Positions 48,701-64,000 of a stretch of 64,000 bases of DNA are shown here, piece after piece. A program made the position numbers and the translations under genes. Each line of letters begins with the position of its first letter. Positions within the stretch are counted from its first letter, which is position 1. The notes under the pieces were generated by a model. The model did not search any database. It was not told the origin of the DNA and saw nothing but the letters and a program-made list of their open reading frames with translations. The stretch covers positions 35,708,501 through 35,772,500 of the forward strand of contig NC_092672.1 in assembly GCF_964355755.1 (NCBI RefSeq). The letters run 5' to 3'. Origin of the DNA: Antedon mediterranea. Taxonomy: Eukaryota; Echinodermata; Crinoidea; Comatulida; Antedonidae.

Positions 48701-51700
48701 GGCACTTTTTTTTAGTCAAACTACAGGTAGTTTGATAGTGTGGACAGAGCCTTAGATATAAGCTGAATAATAAACAAATACTTTTCTTTGAGTTGGGTTG
48801 TTTACACTTGATAAACCTGAAGATTATTTCTTGTATATAAAACATTCTAAAAAAAATCCTAAATGTGCCTAAATGTGTAACAATAGCTAATTGTAATAGG
48901 CAACTAGTTCAACAAAAAAAGTGTGATGTGCCCAAATATGGTAGTGATATGCTTAAATATGGTAGTGATATGCCCAAATATGGTAGTGATATGACATCAT
49001 CATGTCCATATATGGTCACATACAGTTTGATAGTGTAGACAGAGCTTTACTACTTACTTCTTTCATATTTCTATTCTTCATTCTTAATTTCTTGTTCTTC
49101 ACAAAATCAAAAAGTGGTCCATACTCATCCCTTAAAAAATAAATAACAATTTTCTTTCTAAAGGAATAATTAACATGATTGCAATAACAAATATTGCTAA
49201 TCAATTCATATCAGCGAGTCAATCTTATTTGTGGAGAAGACTATTTTGCTATACGGCATACACCACTGGTCAATCAAAAGCTGCTCAAACCATGGAGGTA
49301 TAAATCTTTTTTATACCTCCATGCTCAAACCAAGGCAATCTAACAGCAGGAGCTTCCCTTGCTAAAATAGAAACTCGTAACAGTCCTTTGATCTTATGTC
49401 TGGCTGCGACAAATACTAACAGTACTGTAACTATGAACATACACTCTCTGGCACGCAGTGTCTGTTAAGGCGGCGTGGAACTGATCGTGTTGCAGCCACA
49501 GGTAAACCCTTTGATCTCCGTAGCTGAGCATTCTGTTGCCTTGCTCAAAATGGTTCCATTGCTTGGATACAAACAGATGGAGTTGGAGGATATCCAGACA
49601 AATAAGCTTAATAGGCCTATCCAAAAAATAATGTAATATTGCTTAAACTATTAATTAACTATTGTATTTTTTACACTACCAATGAAATACAGCTATAAAA
49701 CTAAAAATAAAATAAAGTACTCACTTATCTATGTTGCTAAATACATATATGTTCCCATTCCGTGTTTCAATTTCAAAATCAAAGTAACGAGAGCTACCAG
49801 TTCCACGGGCAAAGTTCACACACGTGACCTCGTCAAAGCGAACGTGGATGGGAGGCTTGTGGACGTAAATAAAGCCGCGTTCCAGAGGATATAGGTAGCC
49901 GCTGTTGGACTTGTAAGCACAGGGGATGACCTGGGAACCAGAAGGTCTGTGGAAAAAGAATTAGTTTGAAATAAATCAAAGACACACATATATTTATAAT
50001 TTTTATTTATCTGGACAGAATAGGCGCTTTCGTTATTTAAAAAAAAAAATAATAAAAACAAAAACTGCCGCCCTCCTGACTGGAACTTTTTTGGGCCTAA
50101 AATCCACTGGAAACAACATTTTTTTTAGGTTAAAAGACCAACAAGAATTAGTGAAAATGTTTACAAGTGACTTGACTTGCTTAAGAGATTTACATTTACA
50201 GATATGGAGTGGAAGCTGGTTCCAAACTAGTGGCATTAGTCTTGATGTTTACTCTAAAACTTGGTAACCATGGACACGGAATGCAATTTGACCAATAACA
50301 AATGACAGTTCAGACAACCTTTCATTTATTACTGATTAAATTACACCAAAGTTAAACTTTTTTCAGCATTGTGTCCTAGTGAGAACTAAGCTGACACTAC
50401 CTTACCCTTTAAATGATCCAGGTACTGTGATTTTGGTGCCTACAAGAGCCTTCATTAACCTAGACACAATCTCATGATATGGTCCTGTCATCTCTTGTTG
50501 CAGCCTGCCATCATACTTCTCTTGGATTTCCTCTCTAAAAAATGCAAACTCAATTAATCAAACAATCTAACGCTCAAACTTTATGTGACAAAAAAAATGT
50601 CAGGTACCCATGTATGGACAAGATGATTTCATTATAACTACCATATTAGGGCATATCACACTTTTTTTGTCAAACTAGTTTGTGTAGACAAAAACTTAAG
50701 GTCCTTCATACAAAATACGTTGGAAAATGTGTAAGTTTTACATTAATGTTTCTCTCAATATAACTTCAGTGACGGGTTCCAGGATTTTGAAATTAGGGGA
50801 TTCAAGGCCTAAAAAAAATGAAACACAAATCACTTACTCTGTCATATTGAGGTTGAGTGTTAAGTCTTCTTCTTTGTTGAGTGAGAGTATTAAGAAATGG
50901 TAACGAGTTTGGCCTTGTACAATAGGTGGATCAACACTTATCTAAAAGTAGATAATGTAGTTGATATCATAACAATAATACATAAATAATTAGTTATCTA
51001 TAGCACTCAATCATGCAATAGTATACAAATAATTAATTTTTTATATTCGAGTTGAAATATAACTTTTCATCATTCACCAAATGCCATTATTTCTACCATT
51101 ACACTCATAAACATTCATTATATACTATACTATAGCATGCCATGTGACCCAGAATTTTCCAATCAAATGACAGGAATTCATTTAGGTGTTATATAATAGT
51201 GCACTAGTATCGATTGTATTAAAATTAAAGAACAGAATGGAAAATCAAAGAAATGAATTGAAATTTATATTTATACTGGGTAACCTCTTCAGTCAAAGAC
51301 TGGTCTCCCAGAGGGCCCAGTTGGTGATCAGTGGCTGTGATGTACTAATACACCGGAGTAACCCCCTACTCGTCTCGAAAGATGTACTAGGTTCTTTAAA
51401 GTGCACACGAGCTATATGTGTACACTGGACCTACGGTTTATAAATTACAGTCCTTATCCGAGAAGACTCGTTCTACCACCAGAACCATGGAGTGAGTGAG
51501 CCTCGAACCCCTGCCGATGTTATGGCTACGTAATTACGGTTCCACTGTCTTAACCGCTCGTCCACTCACTCACCCCGCTCGTCCACTCACTCACCCCGCT
51601 CGTCCACTCACTCATGGCTTACATGATTCTCATCACGTGTGTGCAATATTTGGCATAAAAAAATCATCTTGAATTTTCTTTTTCTCTTCTCATTTTCATC

Positions 51701-54700
51701 AACAGAGTCTAGGTCTATCTTGGTTAGCACATACTTACAACCTATTTTGTCTTCAATTTGTTACCACACGCTGAGTGTAAATATCATTACAATAATAATG
51801 GAGACATATATTTTTTCACTTACAACAAAAAACACTTGGCGTTGATCTTTATGAGGTAAAAGAAAGAGACGAAGAACAGTTGTGTATGGGATCTTGTAAT
51901 CAAAGGTCTTTCCATGAAACTGCATGAAAGTTGGGTACAATTTAATGTCGTATCGACCCCTGAAAAAATAAACAAACAGCATTGTCATACAGTGTTTTCT
52001 GAAACTGATTTTATCAGCAAGATTTACCGATATAAAACTAAATATATAAATCAGCCTCTCTGTGATAACTGTTGTGATTATTAATTCAGGCAAAAAATAC
52101 ATTTTACAAAATATAATACAAATCAACAAATTAAACAAGCATGACGCAAGAGGAAATATAAAATCATAGTCACTAGCTGCCAGGACAGCACAAAGGCAGC
52201 CTAAGCCTCTATCACCAATTAGGTGTGTACCTCACCAGGACAGCACAAAGGCAGCCTAAGCCTCTATCACCAATTAGGTGTGTACCTCACCAGGACAGCA
52301 CAAAGGCAGCCTAAGCCTCTATCACCAATTAGGTGTGTACCTCACCAGGACAGCACAAAGGCAGCCTAAGCCTCTATCACCAATTAGGTGTGTACCTCAC
52401 CAGGACAGCACAAATGCAGCCTAAGCCTCTATCACCAATTCGGTGTGTACCTCACCAGGACAGCACAAATGCAGCCTAAGCCTCTATCACCAATTAGGTG
52501 TGTACCTCACCAGGACAGCACAAAGGCAGCCTAAGCCTCTATCACCAATTAGGTGTGTACCTCACCAGGACAGCACAAAAGCAGCCTAAGCCTCTATCAC
52601 CAATTAGGTGTGTACCTCACCAGGACAGCACAAAGGCAGCCTAAGCCTCTATCACCAATTAGGTGTGTACCTCACCAGGACAGCACAAAGGCAGCCTAAG
52701 CCTCTATCACCAATTAGGTGTGTACCTCACCAGGACAGCACAAAGGCAGCCTAAGCCTCTATCACCAATTAAGTGTGTACCTCACCAGGACAGCACAAAG
52801 GCAGCCTAAGCCTCTATCACCAATTAGGTGTGTACCTCACCAGGACAGCACAAAGGCAGCCTAAGCCTCTATCACCAATTAAGTGTGTACCTCACCAGGA
52901 CAGCACAAAGGCAGCCTAAGCCTCTATCACCAATTAGGTGTGTACCTCAAACCAATGATTACTAAATAAGTAATACCAATGATATAAATAAAAGTGGATA
53001 CCTAACTTGACAAGACAAGATAAATGGAAATAGTACATGACTCACCTTGGTGTAAGACAGGCAATTTGTTCAAGTTTAACAATAGCATCCCCTGTAGCTT
53101 GTATAACATCAGCCTTGGCAATAACATTGTCATGAAATTGCTGAAAGAAAGTTGTAAAATAAGTTGAGAGAAATCACAGAGATTAAAAACAAACTCTTTA
53201 AAAGCAGCAAAAACATCTTCTAAAAACCTTTTAGAAAACATGTTGTAGGACTTCACAACCTTAGTCAATGATTAGTGGGAAAAGCTTCCTCATTTCCAGA
53301 TAAACTCTTTCTCAAGAAAAAGTTTTTTTAAATAATTTAATATGAAAATTCAATATAGGCCTATATTTAAGGAATAATTTAATTCATTTTTTAGAATAAA
53401 ATGAAATGACATTAAATAACCCTATGACTGATTTTAGAATTCTCAATCTTTTAAATGTGTATTATGTGGTTAAAATGCCTTTAAAAAAAACTGTTTTTGC
53501 AATTTGATCAGTTAATTATTGTTGTGATGAAGGTCTGTTCTCTTGCACAAATGTTTCTCTATTTAGGTTTTATTTTGATATTCAGTATTTTAATTGACCT
53601 TGACTTCTTAGAAACTCACACTCAATTACACTGGTGCTTACTTACCTGAACTCTGTCCTGTTCAGTGTCTGTAGGCGGAATGAAGAACCTCATCTCCATC
53701 AAAGAGACTTCTGAATCGTCGTTCTGATGGAACTCTAACACAACTTCGTTCTTGCTTTTGGTTGCATGGGCAACATTACCAAGTGGGATTGAAAAGCATG
53801 ACTTGTTGTTCACTTCAAATGACATTTCTGAGCCTGAAAATAAGTTAAATTAATGTTGATAAAATAAATAAAATATTAAAGATGTATTTTCTCCAAAAAC
53901 ATAAAAAATGAAGTCAAGATTAATAAAATCAGACTGTAAATGTGTAGGCCATTCAGTTTTGAACTTATTCACTTCTGTAGAAAATTTTTTTACATAATGA
54001 TTTACTTATAAAAAGACAAAATAAACAAAGTCTGACAGACAATTTGACTATTTTTTTGCTTTATATTATTTTTTTAGGTTTTTGGTCAAAGTGACCTCTC
54101 CCAAGAGATTCTTCGACCAAACTGTTTGCCTTTTCTAAAAAAATGGTCATAAATTTAAAATTGGTGCTTTTTTTTTGCCAAGGACAGTTTTAACTCTCCC
54201 AATAAAACTATATTCCAGAAAGATGTTCGTCAAATTTAAACTTTTGACATTTATTTTGGCTATGATTGTTAAAATGATTATTGTATACTCTATGTGTTTC
54301 TTACCATTGAAATTTGGTTCTCCCCAATTCCAACCTTTAACAGACAGTTCTTTCTCCTCTAACGAGATTTCATAATTTCTTTTGATAAATGCCGATAGAT
54401 TTTCAAAATCCTAACAAAAGACAGATTGCACAAAATATTACCCTCAATACCTTGATACATAATTATATAATGTATTATATTATTATTATATAATAATCAA
54501 TATAAACAAATGTTTCAACCACTTTATTACAATTATGCTTAAATTAAATAACTTTTTTATCACTTCTACTGTATTTGTTTAAAAATATAAAACGAAGACA
54601 AATATTGAAATGAAAATCCTACTGTGTCTTTGAATCCATCAAATTTGAACACTGTTCCATTCTTTTGGAACAACTTGAGTTCATGACCTCTAGCGACCTG

Positions 54701-55367
54701 GATCCAAGAAGCAACCTCTAAGTCCGTGGCTTGAACCTGTTCTATTTTTCCAGTCTTGTTATTCTTGAAAACCACTCCTTGCCGACTTAATTTTAGCCTG
54801 CCATCATTCTGGAATAACAAAGCATATATATTCAATTTTTTTCCATTTTTCGTAACTTAAAAATATCATGACAATGATTGAGTCCATTTTATTTTTATCT
54901 GCTGTTTAAAAAATATATTATATATAATAATTAATAATAGGCCTAGTTTGTGCAGGAAGGGAGTACAAACAATAACATAACATTATAATTTAATTACTCA
55001 AGACAAATTAGGCTTAAAAATAACAATATTCAATAAATAACACAACATTTCGTTTCGCCTAAAACTAATAAGTCTATATTATGATTTTTCATTTTAAAAT
55101 TAAAATTCTTTTTCATTTTTGGACAAATGTTTTCCCCCTTGGTAGCGCGCCCCTCTAGGTAGTAAGACAGAGGGCGACATTCTAGAAACGATGTAGAGAG
55201 AGCTAAAGCAGCTAGCGCGGCGCTAATGCAGTTAGAAACAAAACTTAAAATCTAGGCCTAGGCCTAGCTAGAGGAGGCCTAGCTAGCAATTTTGCATTTT
55301 TTCTCTAACCTACCATTGCCCCCTTCACTTCTTGTGCAACATCTTTAAATTCAAGCACTTCGGTCAT
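33631..55367 (-). CDS. SSRP1: FACT complex subunit SSRP1 (HMG-box histone chaperone), 16 coding exons
   Basis: Coding exons on the minus strand: 55367-55314, 54808-54623, 54410-54305, 53833-53646, 53140-53046, 51959-51824, 50941-50838, 50534-50406, 49946-49725, 49130-49058, 48397-48256, 47890-47845, 47330-47144, 47050-46731, 46263-46125, 33762-33631. Phases join into 752 aa. SSRP1 pairs with SPT16 in FACT, which handles H2A-H2B during transcription, replication and repair in the nucleus. Seen: the N-terminal [16 protein letters not shown] and VKGWNWGEP motifs, the middle tandem-PH region with [39 protein letters not shown] and [17 protein letters not shown], a central acidic stretch (about 430-520), a lysine-rich stretch, one HMG box (about 573-643) and an acidic tail. 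Human SSRP1 is 709 aa with the same order. Confidence 0.97.
33907..34114 (+). mobile_element. MITE family A copy with four core units
   Basis: TTAAGCACTGTCTAAACTAT left end, four 21-bp CCCAAATATGGTAGTGATAT units, then the right end TTTGATAGTGTAGACAGAGC. Confidence 0.88.
34536..34856 (+). mobile_element. tRNA-derived SINE (type 1)
   Basis: Head GTGTGGCGCAGTGTGTTGG resembles a pol III A box; AGTTTGAATCC fits a B box about 50 bp later. The body contains CCACCCAGGTGTATAAATGG and GTACCCGG; the tail is GCGCTATATCAGAA followed by (ATT)n. This build is common to SINEs of marine deuterostomes. Confidence 0.82.
35751..35986. mobile_element. Inverted-repeat element with about 50-bp arms, housing a family A MITE
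   Basis: ACTGAGTGAATAAGTAGGAT followed by GGGAGATGTCTCCTGAAAAT (35753-35802) is mirrored by ATTTTCAGGAGACATCTCC and ATCCTACTTATTCACTCAGT (to 35984). Between the arms sits a short family A element (35823-35910). Confidence 0.82.
35823..35911 (+). mobile_element. MITE family A, short copy nested inside another inverted-repeat element
   Basis: TAAATCTCTGTTTACACTAT and TTTGATAATGTAGAAGAGCT ends with only GTGTCATGTGACTTGTC between. Confidence 0.75.
35985..36033 (+). mobile_element. MITE family A, right-end fragment
   Basis: AATCACATGTTTTGTCACAT followed by TTGATAGTGTAGACAGAGCT, directly abutting the outer inverted-repeat element. Confidence 0.7.
36597..36622. repeat. Perfect 26-bp palindrome
   Basis: CATAGAGATATTA is followed directly by its exact complement TAATATCTCTATG. 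Confidence 0.8.
39431..39575 (-). mobile_element. MITE family A copy
   Basis: Left TTTTGCTCTGTGTACACTAT, one ATATCACTACCATATTTGGG unit, right TTTGATAGTGTAGACAGAGC. Confidence 0.85.
39679..39786 (+). mobile_element. MITE family A, shortened copy
   Basis: AAAGCTTTGTCCTACAC left end joined directly to AAAAGTGTGATATGCTCAAA; right end TTTGATAGTGTAGAGAGAGC. Confidence 0.75.
40459..40725 (+). mobile_element. tRNA-derived SINE (type 2), copy 1
   Basis: GTGAGTGGCCAAGCAATTAA gives an A-box-like head and GGGTTCGAGGC a B box, with a spacing that suggests a long-variable-arm (Leu/Ser-type) tRNA ancestor. The body GGTCCAGTGTACAC and TCTTTCGAGACAAG is shared, inverted, with 51284-51620. Confidence 0.82.
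41096..41150. repeat. Fragment of a TATAAG-TCGCACC type repeat
   Basis: Contains GTGTACAAGTCGCACCTGTG and TATAAGACCC. Similar words are common in dispersed repeats of many animals; only a fragment is present. Confidence 0.4.
41558..41732 (-). mobile_element. MITE family A copy
   Basis: Complete ends, with three CTACCATATTTGGG-like core units, the later two diverged. Confidence 0.88.
42579..42721 (-). mobile_element. MITE family A copy
   Basis: Complete ends; two ATATCACTACCATATTTGGG units; the TGTCC segment before TGATGATGTCAT is deleted. Confidence 0.88.
43532..43676 (+). mobile_element. MITE family A copy, right end lost
   Basis: AAAGCTCTGTCCACACTATC left end, two GGTAGTGATATG units, and a right end that stops at ATTTTGATAGGATTA. 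Confidence 0.8.
44955..45085 (-). mobile_element. SINE type 1, 3' fragment in reverse
   Basis: Read on the minus strand this matches the tail of the SINE at 34536: TTACTAGCTGCCTTTAT, CATACATGTATGATCC, AATGACTGGGGTAATAATG and GAGCTTGCTTATATGCACTA. The head and B box are absent. Confidence 0.7.
45927..46052 (+). mobile_element. MITE family A copy
   Basis: GTGTGTCTACACTATCAAAA left end, one core unit, right end TTTGATAGTGTAGACAGAGC. It lies 73 bp beyond the SSRP1 exon 15 donor. Confidence 0.85.
46475..46602 (-). mobile_element. tRNA-like SINE (type 3), copy 1
   Basis: On the minus strand TAGTGGAGCTGTAGTTTGG and TGGTTAACGTGCTTGCC are an A-box-like head and GGGTTCAATCC a B box. A shorter relative lies at 47992-48082. 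Confidence 0.72.
46731..47050 (-). CDS. SSRP1: SSRP1 exon 14 encoding the HMG box
   Basis: The exon codes residues 557-662. A basic lead-in is followed by [13 protein letters not shown], then [19 protein letters not shown] and a third helix with [15 protein letters not shown]. These are the standard three-helix HMG-box features used for DNA contact by SSRP1. The exon ends in a serine/acidic patch ([10 protein letters not shown]). Confidence 0.95.
47440..47829. repeat. Minisatellite of about 24-25 bp AGGCCTCTAGGCCTAC units, about 16 copies
   Basis: Units of the type CAAGGCCTCTAGGCCTACTC plus CAAC, with variants GGCATCTAGGCCTGCTCC in the 3' part. It ends 15 bp from the SSRP1 exon 12 donor side (47845), so it fills most of intron 12. 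It is the tandem form of the AGGCCTAG word seen at 1-310. Confidence 0.88.
47992..48082 (+). mobile_element. SINE type 3-like short element
   Basis: Begins TAGTGGAGTTGTGGCACGG, carries GGTTTAAGTCC as a degraded B box and ends ACAACTCCACTA, giving inverted 12-bp ends. Confidence 0.55.
48627..48755 (-). mobile_element. MITE family A copy
   Basis: TTAAGCTCTGTCTACACTAT left end, one core unit, right end GTTTGATAGTGTGGACAGAG. Confidence 0.87.
48901..49050 (+). mobile_element. MITE family A copy next to an SSRP1 splice donor
   Basis: Left end reduced to CAACTAGTTCAACAAAAAAA; three 21-bp AAATATGGTAGTGATATG units; intact right end TTTGATAGTGTAGACAGAGC. It ends 7 bp before exon 10's last base (49058). 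Confidence 0.85.
49291..49324. repeat. Hairpin, 14-bp stem
   Basis: CATGGAGGTATAAA (49291-49304) and TTATACCTCCATG, with a TCTTTT loop, flanked by direct GCTCAAACC words on both sides. Confidence 0.7.
49341..49560. repeat. Dispersed repeat D, copy 2
   Basis: Second copy of the element at 3883-4086, same orientation. It contains GTAACAGTCCTTTGATCTTA and AAACCCTTTGATCTCCGTAG. Confidence 0.7.
50253..50393. mobile_element. MITE family B, copy 2
   Basis: CTCTAAAACTTGGTAACCAT left end, GACCAATAACAAATGACAGT interior and TGTGTCCTAGTGAGAACTAA right end, parallel to 2882-3035. Confidence 0.65.
50572..50700 (-). mobile_element. MITE family A, end-eroded copy
   Basis: Core AACTTTATGTGACAAAAAAA to TTTGTCAAACTAGTTTG is present. 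Both terminal CTCTGTCTACAC segments are deleted or decayed. Confidence 0.75.
51284..51622 (-). mobile_element. tRNA-derived SINE (type 2), copy 2, with triplicated head
   Basis: Minus-strand relative of 40459-40725: GGGTTCGAGGC B box (complement at 51498-51508) and the same GGTCCAGTGTACAC body. Its 5' head, GAGTGAGTGGACGAGCGG in minus orientation, is present three times in tandem at 51556-51617 (21-bp period). Confidence 0.8.
52180..52949. repeat. 55-bp minisatellite, exactly 14 copies
   Basis: Unit begins CCAGGACAGCACAAAGGCAG and ends GGTGTGTACCTCA. 14 x 55 = 770 bp with no indels. Copies differ only at two sites: AAAGG/AAATG/AAAAG (copies 5, 6 and 8 vary) and TTAGG/TTCGG/TTAAG (copies 5, 11 and 13 vary). 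It lies in SSRP1 intron 5. Confidence 0.95.
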
Positions 55368-55870
55368 TTTCTCAATATTTATAAATTCATTAAATTTTCA
55401 AAATTCAAGTTCTCTCTGAAATTATACACTTTTTGTTTCAGCAATTATTGTTTTTTTGTTGTCAGTCTAGGCCTACACTTTTTCTTTTTTCTCGATCGAC
55501 TCGATCGTCAAAAATCTAAAAATCAGCATGTTTTGCGCGCGAGATACAGCGCCCTCAATACTAGCTGTAAGCAAAGATAGTATCTTTGCTGTTAAGTGTG
55601 GAAGAAAGATCAATTTCCCCCACAAAAAAATAAAATATTTGAATATATTTTCCTGATAAATAAAAGCTCATATTATTATAATTATCTTTTTATTCATTTT
55701 AATATTTCTATCACACTTAAATATTATACAGTTCAGTTTGAAATATTGGGCTAAAGTTATAGTTATCCTGGCAACACCTATATACATTTTCTATTTTTAG
55801 TTTACTACACAAAACGTAACGTTGTATATCAGATCCTACGTACTGCTCTGCATATTTCGCACAAAACATA
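55368..55870. promoter_or_regulatory. Likely bidirectional promoter between SSRP1 and HPD
   Basis: The two start codons face away from each other with 503 bp between them, and both 5' UTRs must fit in part of this. Visible items: an E2F-like TTTTGCGCGC (55531-55540), CGATCGACTCGATCG (55494-55508), a 21-bp interrupted palindrome AGCAAAGATA-G-TATCTTTGCT (55570-55590) and AACGTAACGTT (55814-55824). The transcription starts are not visible. Promoter function is inferred from geometry. Confidence 0.6.
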
Positions 55871-62260
<6,390 letters not shown>

Positions 62261-63422
62261 ATTAAAATAATTTATGAATGATCCAATGAACTAGTAATAC
62301 AATAGGCCAGGTAATACACTATCTGGACATCTCACATACCTTTTTGTTATTTAATTTTTATTTAATATTTATTTTGGTAGTCTGCTAAACCTTGCCTCTT
62401 TTGTTTTAATATCCGACAAAAGGACTCAATTTGTTATAAAAATATCAATACATATGTTTAATATTTTAATTTATTTTTAATATATATATTATTAAAAATG
62501 TGTTGATTAAACATTAAATGTGTTCTCTTCCATGCAGTGTTCCATACGTAGCACAGGTATAACCATTCTGGTATTTTTCAAGTTATAATTGGACATTTGG
62601 TTGCCTTGTTGTTTGTGACACATTGAATAGTAATCATACCAAATAATAATTACAGTAATATTGAAATTGATTTTGGAGTATATAATATATTTATAGAAAT
62701 CAAGAAGTTTGAAATCTAGATTAAATTAGCAATTATGTGCATTGTATTTACAGTACATGAATATTCTATATTCATAATTAACTAATTAGTTAATTTATGA
62801 CCGTAATAAAAGAATTATATTAAAATGATTTTGTGTTTATTATGTGTCATCATTAAAGTTAGTGTCACATTTTTTTGCAACCTACGTGTCAAGACGCAAT
62901 GTTTAGGGTGCAGGAATGTTTTGTTCTGAATCAATTTTTGTCAATAAAAGTTGGATACAAATAAGAGTATTATGATTGAGTGGTATAGAGCTATATTGTC
63001 CTGATGGAAAAGTTATAATTCTACACAAAAATTAGTTTTCCTCACATCGATCCTAGCGCAACCACCACCTGGAGAATAACCACCTGCCTTGTGCATACTA
63101 AGACATGACACCAGTCTAGCCTGGGTTAGGCAAGCATCCCCTTAAGAAAAAAAGAACATCAACATTTCTCAACATATACAAGTACAGTATAAATGTTGTC
63201 TTCACTTTTTTTTCCTTTAAGTACTACATTATAAACTGTGATTGATACAGAAGGAAGAACCTCCATGCTCCAATGAACAGGGACTTATTTCCAAGATGTA
63301 TGATAAATTATTTGGTATTCATTGCTTTTTCAAGCCACAAACAATTATGTTATACCACGATCAACAAGTAGTCACATTCTCAAGTTATCTATTAAATATT
63401 TGGTATGTTATCTCTAAATCTG
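62261..63422. other. 3' flanks of convergent HPD and C19orf53-like genes
   Basis: AT-rich, with candidate HPD AATAAA signals. No other gene, RNA or repeat that I can support. Confidence 0.6.
62805..62810 (+). terminator. Candidate HPD polyadenylation signal
   Basis: AATAAA lies 545 bp after the HPD stop codon in AT-rich sequence. A second AATAAA is at 62942-62947. Neither can be confirmed without transcript ends. Confidence 0.4.
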
Positions 63423-63841
63423 CTATTTCTTCTTTTTCTTGCTTGTGTCACCACTCCCTTGCTTGGGTATTACTTTGAATGGTTTCGCTTCATTCATGTT
63501 GGCTTTAGCTGTAATTTCCATCTCTATGTTGCAGCCGATAGCTTTTGTCAAATTCTGCACAAGAAAAATAAAACAATACTAAATTCACTAAACAAAACGG
63601 TACCAATGAATGCAAATAAAATTCTTTACGCCTGGTGGTATAGAAAGAGTACTGTACTGTGTATTAATAATATAATATTAATAATTTAATAATATAAATA
63701 TTCATGGAGTGTGTGTAGTATGAAGACACCCAATAATATTACATGATATATTAATATCATTTAATTATAATAATAATATGCTTACCCTTTGCAATTTGCC
63801 TTCTTCAATTTTTCTTGATTTTTTGGGAGCAATATGACGAG
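63423..63841 (-). CDS. C19orf53/UPF0390-like small basic protein, 3' part (two exons; 5' end outside window)
   Basis: Exons on the minus strand: 63841-63786 and 63554-63423 (stop TAG at 63425-63423). The first codes RHIAPKKSRKIEEGKLQR; the second starts NLTKAIGCNIEMEITAKA and ends in a lysine run. This aligns with the human C19orf53 (Leydig cell tumor 10 kDa protein homolog) segment [36 protein letters not shown]. The exon junction falls exactly between KLxx and NL. The family is small, basic and poorly characterised. At least one further 5' exon must lie beyond 64000. The gene converges with HPD. Confidence 0.85.
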
Positions 63842-64000
63842 CTGAAAACAGTAATTAATAAAATTTATGATTATTTAAATAGCCTAGGGTATACATGTCC
63901 GTCATATTACGTCATCAATAATCACATCATATAATCCTAGGCCAAGAAAGATTGTGTAGGCCCTGTCGACCACTTTCTGCATCCTCTACCATATAGGGGC

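Overview
The window is AT-rich animal nuclear DNA: spliced genes with GT-AG introns, tRNA-derived SINEs, many short terminal-inverted-repeat elements and AGGCCTAG-type low-complexity tracts. Protein content, SINE type and repeat style suggest a marine invertebrate deuterostome, possibly an echinoderm. That placement is an inference with modest confidence. I see no bacterial genes, rRNA, CRISPR arrays or virus-derived genes.

Four protein-coding genes can be rebuilt exon by exon with consistent splice phases. (1) An SLC43-family (LAT3/LAT4-type) amino acid transporter lies on the minus strand, coding 21028 to 2009, with 11 coding exons and 672 aa. A non-coding 5' exon is likely near 24.84 kb. 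(2) SSRP1, the HMG-box subunit of the FACT histone chaperone, lies on the minus strand, coding 55367 to 33631, with 16 coding exons and 752 aa. (3) HPD, 4-hydroxyphenylpyruvate dioxygenase of tyrosine breakdown, lies on the plus strand, 55871 to 62260, with 13 coding exons and 386 aa. (4) The last two exons of a C19orf53/UPF0390-type small basic protein lie on the minus strand, 63841 to 63423; its start is outside the window. SSRP1 and HPD are head to head with 503 bp between start codons, so they probably share a bidirectional promoter. HPD and the C19orf53-like gene converge. The genes look like ordinary neighbours, not a pathway cluster.

Most of the rest is repeats. A roughly 150 bp inverted-repeat family with ends AAGCTCTGTCTACACTATCA has about 24 copies or fragments; its core 21-bp unit varies from one to nine copies. 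Intron 1 of the transporter holds a 4.55 kb foldback structure (12371-16922). Its arms carry decayed pieces of one protein-coding element, and one arm is broken by a younger 1.83 kb insertion with a perfect 10-bp target duplication. The opposite arm keeps the empty site. hAT-like elements with 8-bp target duplications, three SINE types, nested insertions and five tandem arrays (including exactly 14 copies of a 55-bp unit) complete the picture.

Layout: 1-2008 intergenic and 3' flank; 2009-25000 transporter gene; 25000-33630 intergenic; 33631-55367 SSRP1; 55368-55870 shared promoter; 55871-62260 HPD; 62261-63422 convergent 3' flanks; 63423-64000 C19orf53-like gene. No single undescribed system of cooperating genes is evident. 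The strongest unusual items are the foldback element, the phosphorylation-type octapeptide repeat in the transporter, and the repeat biology around SSRP1.
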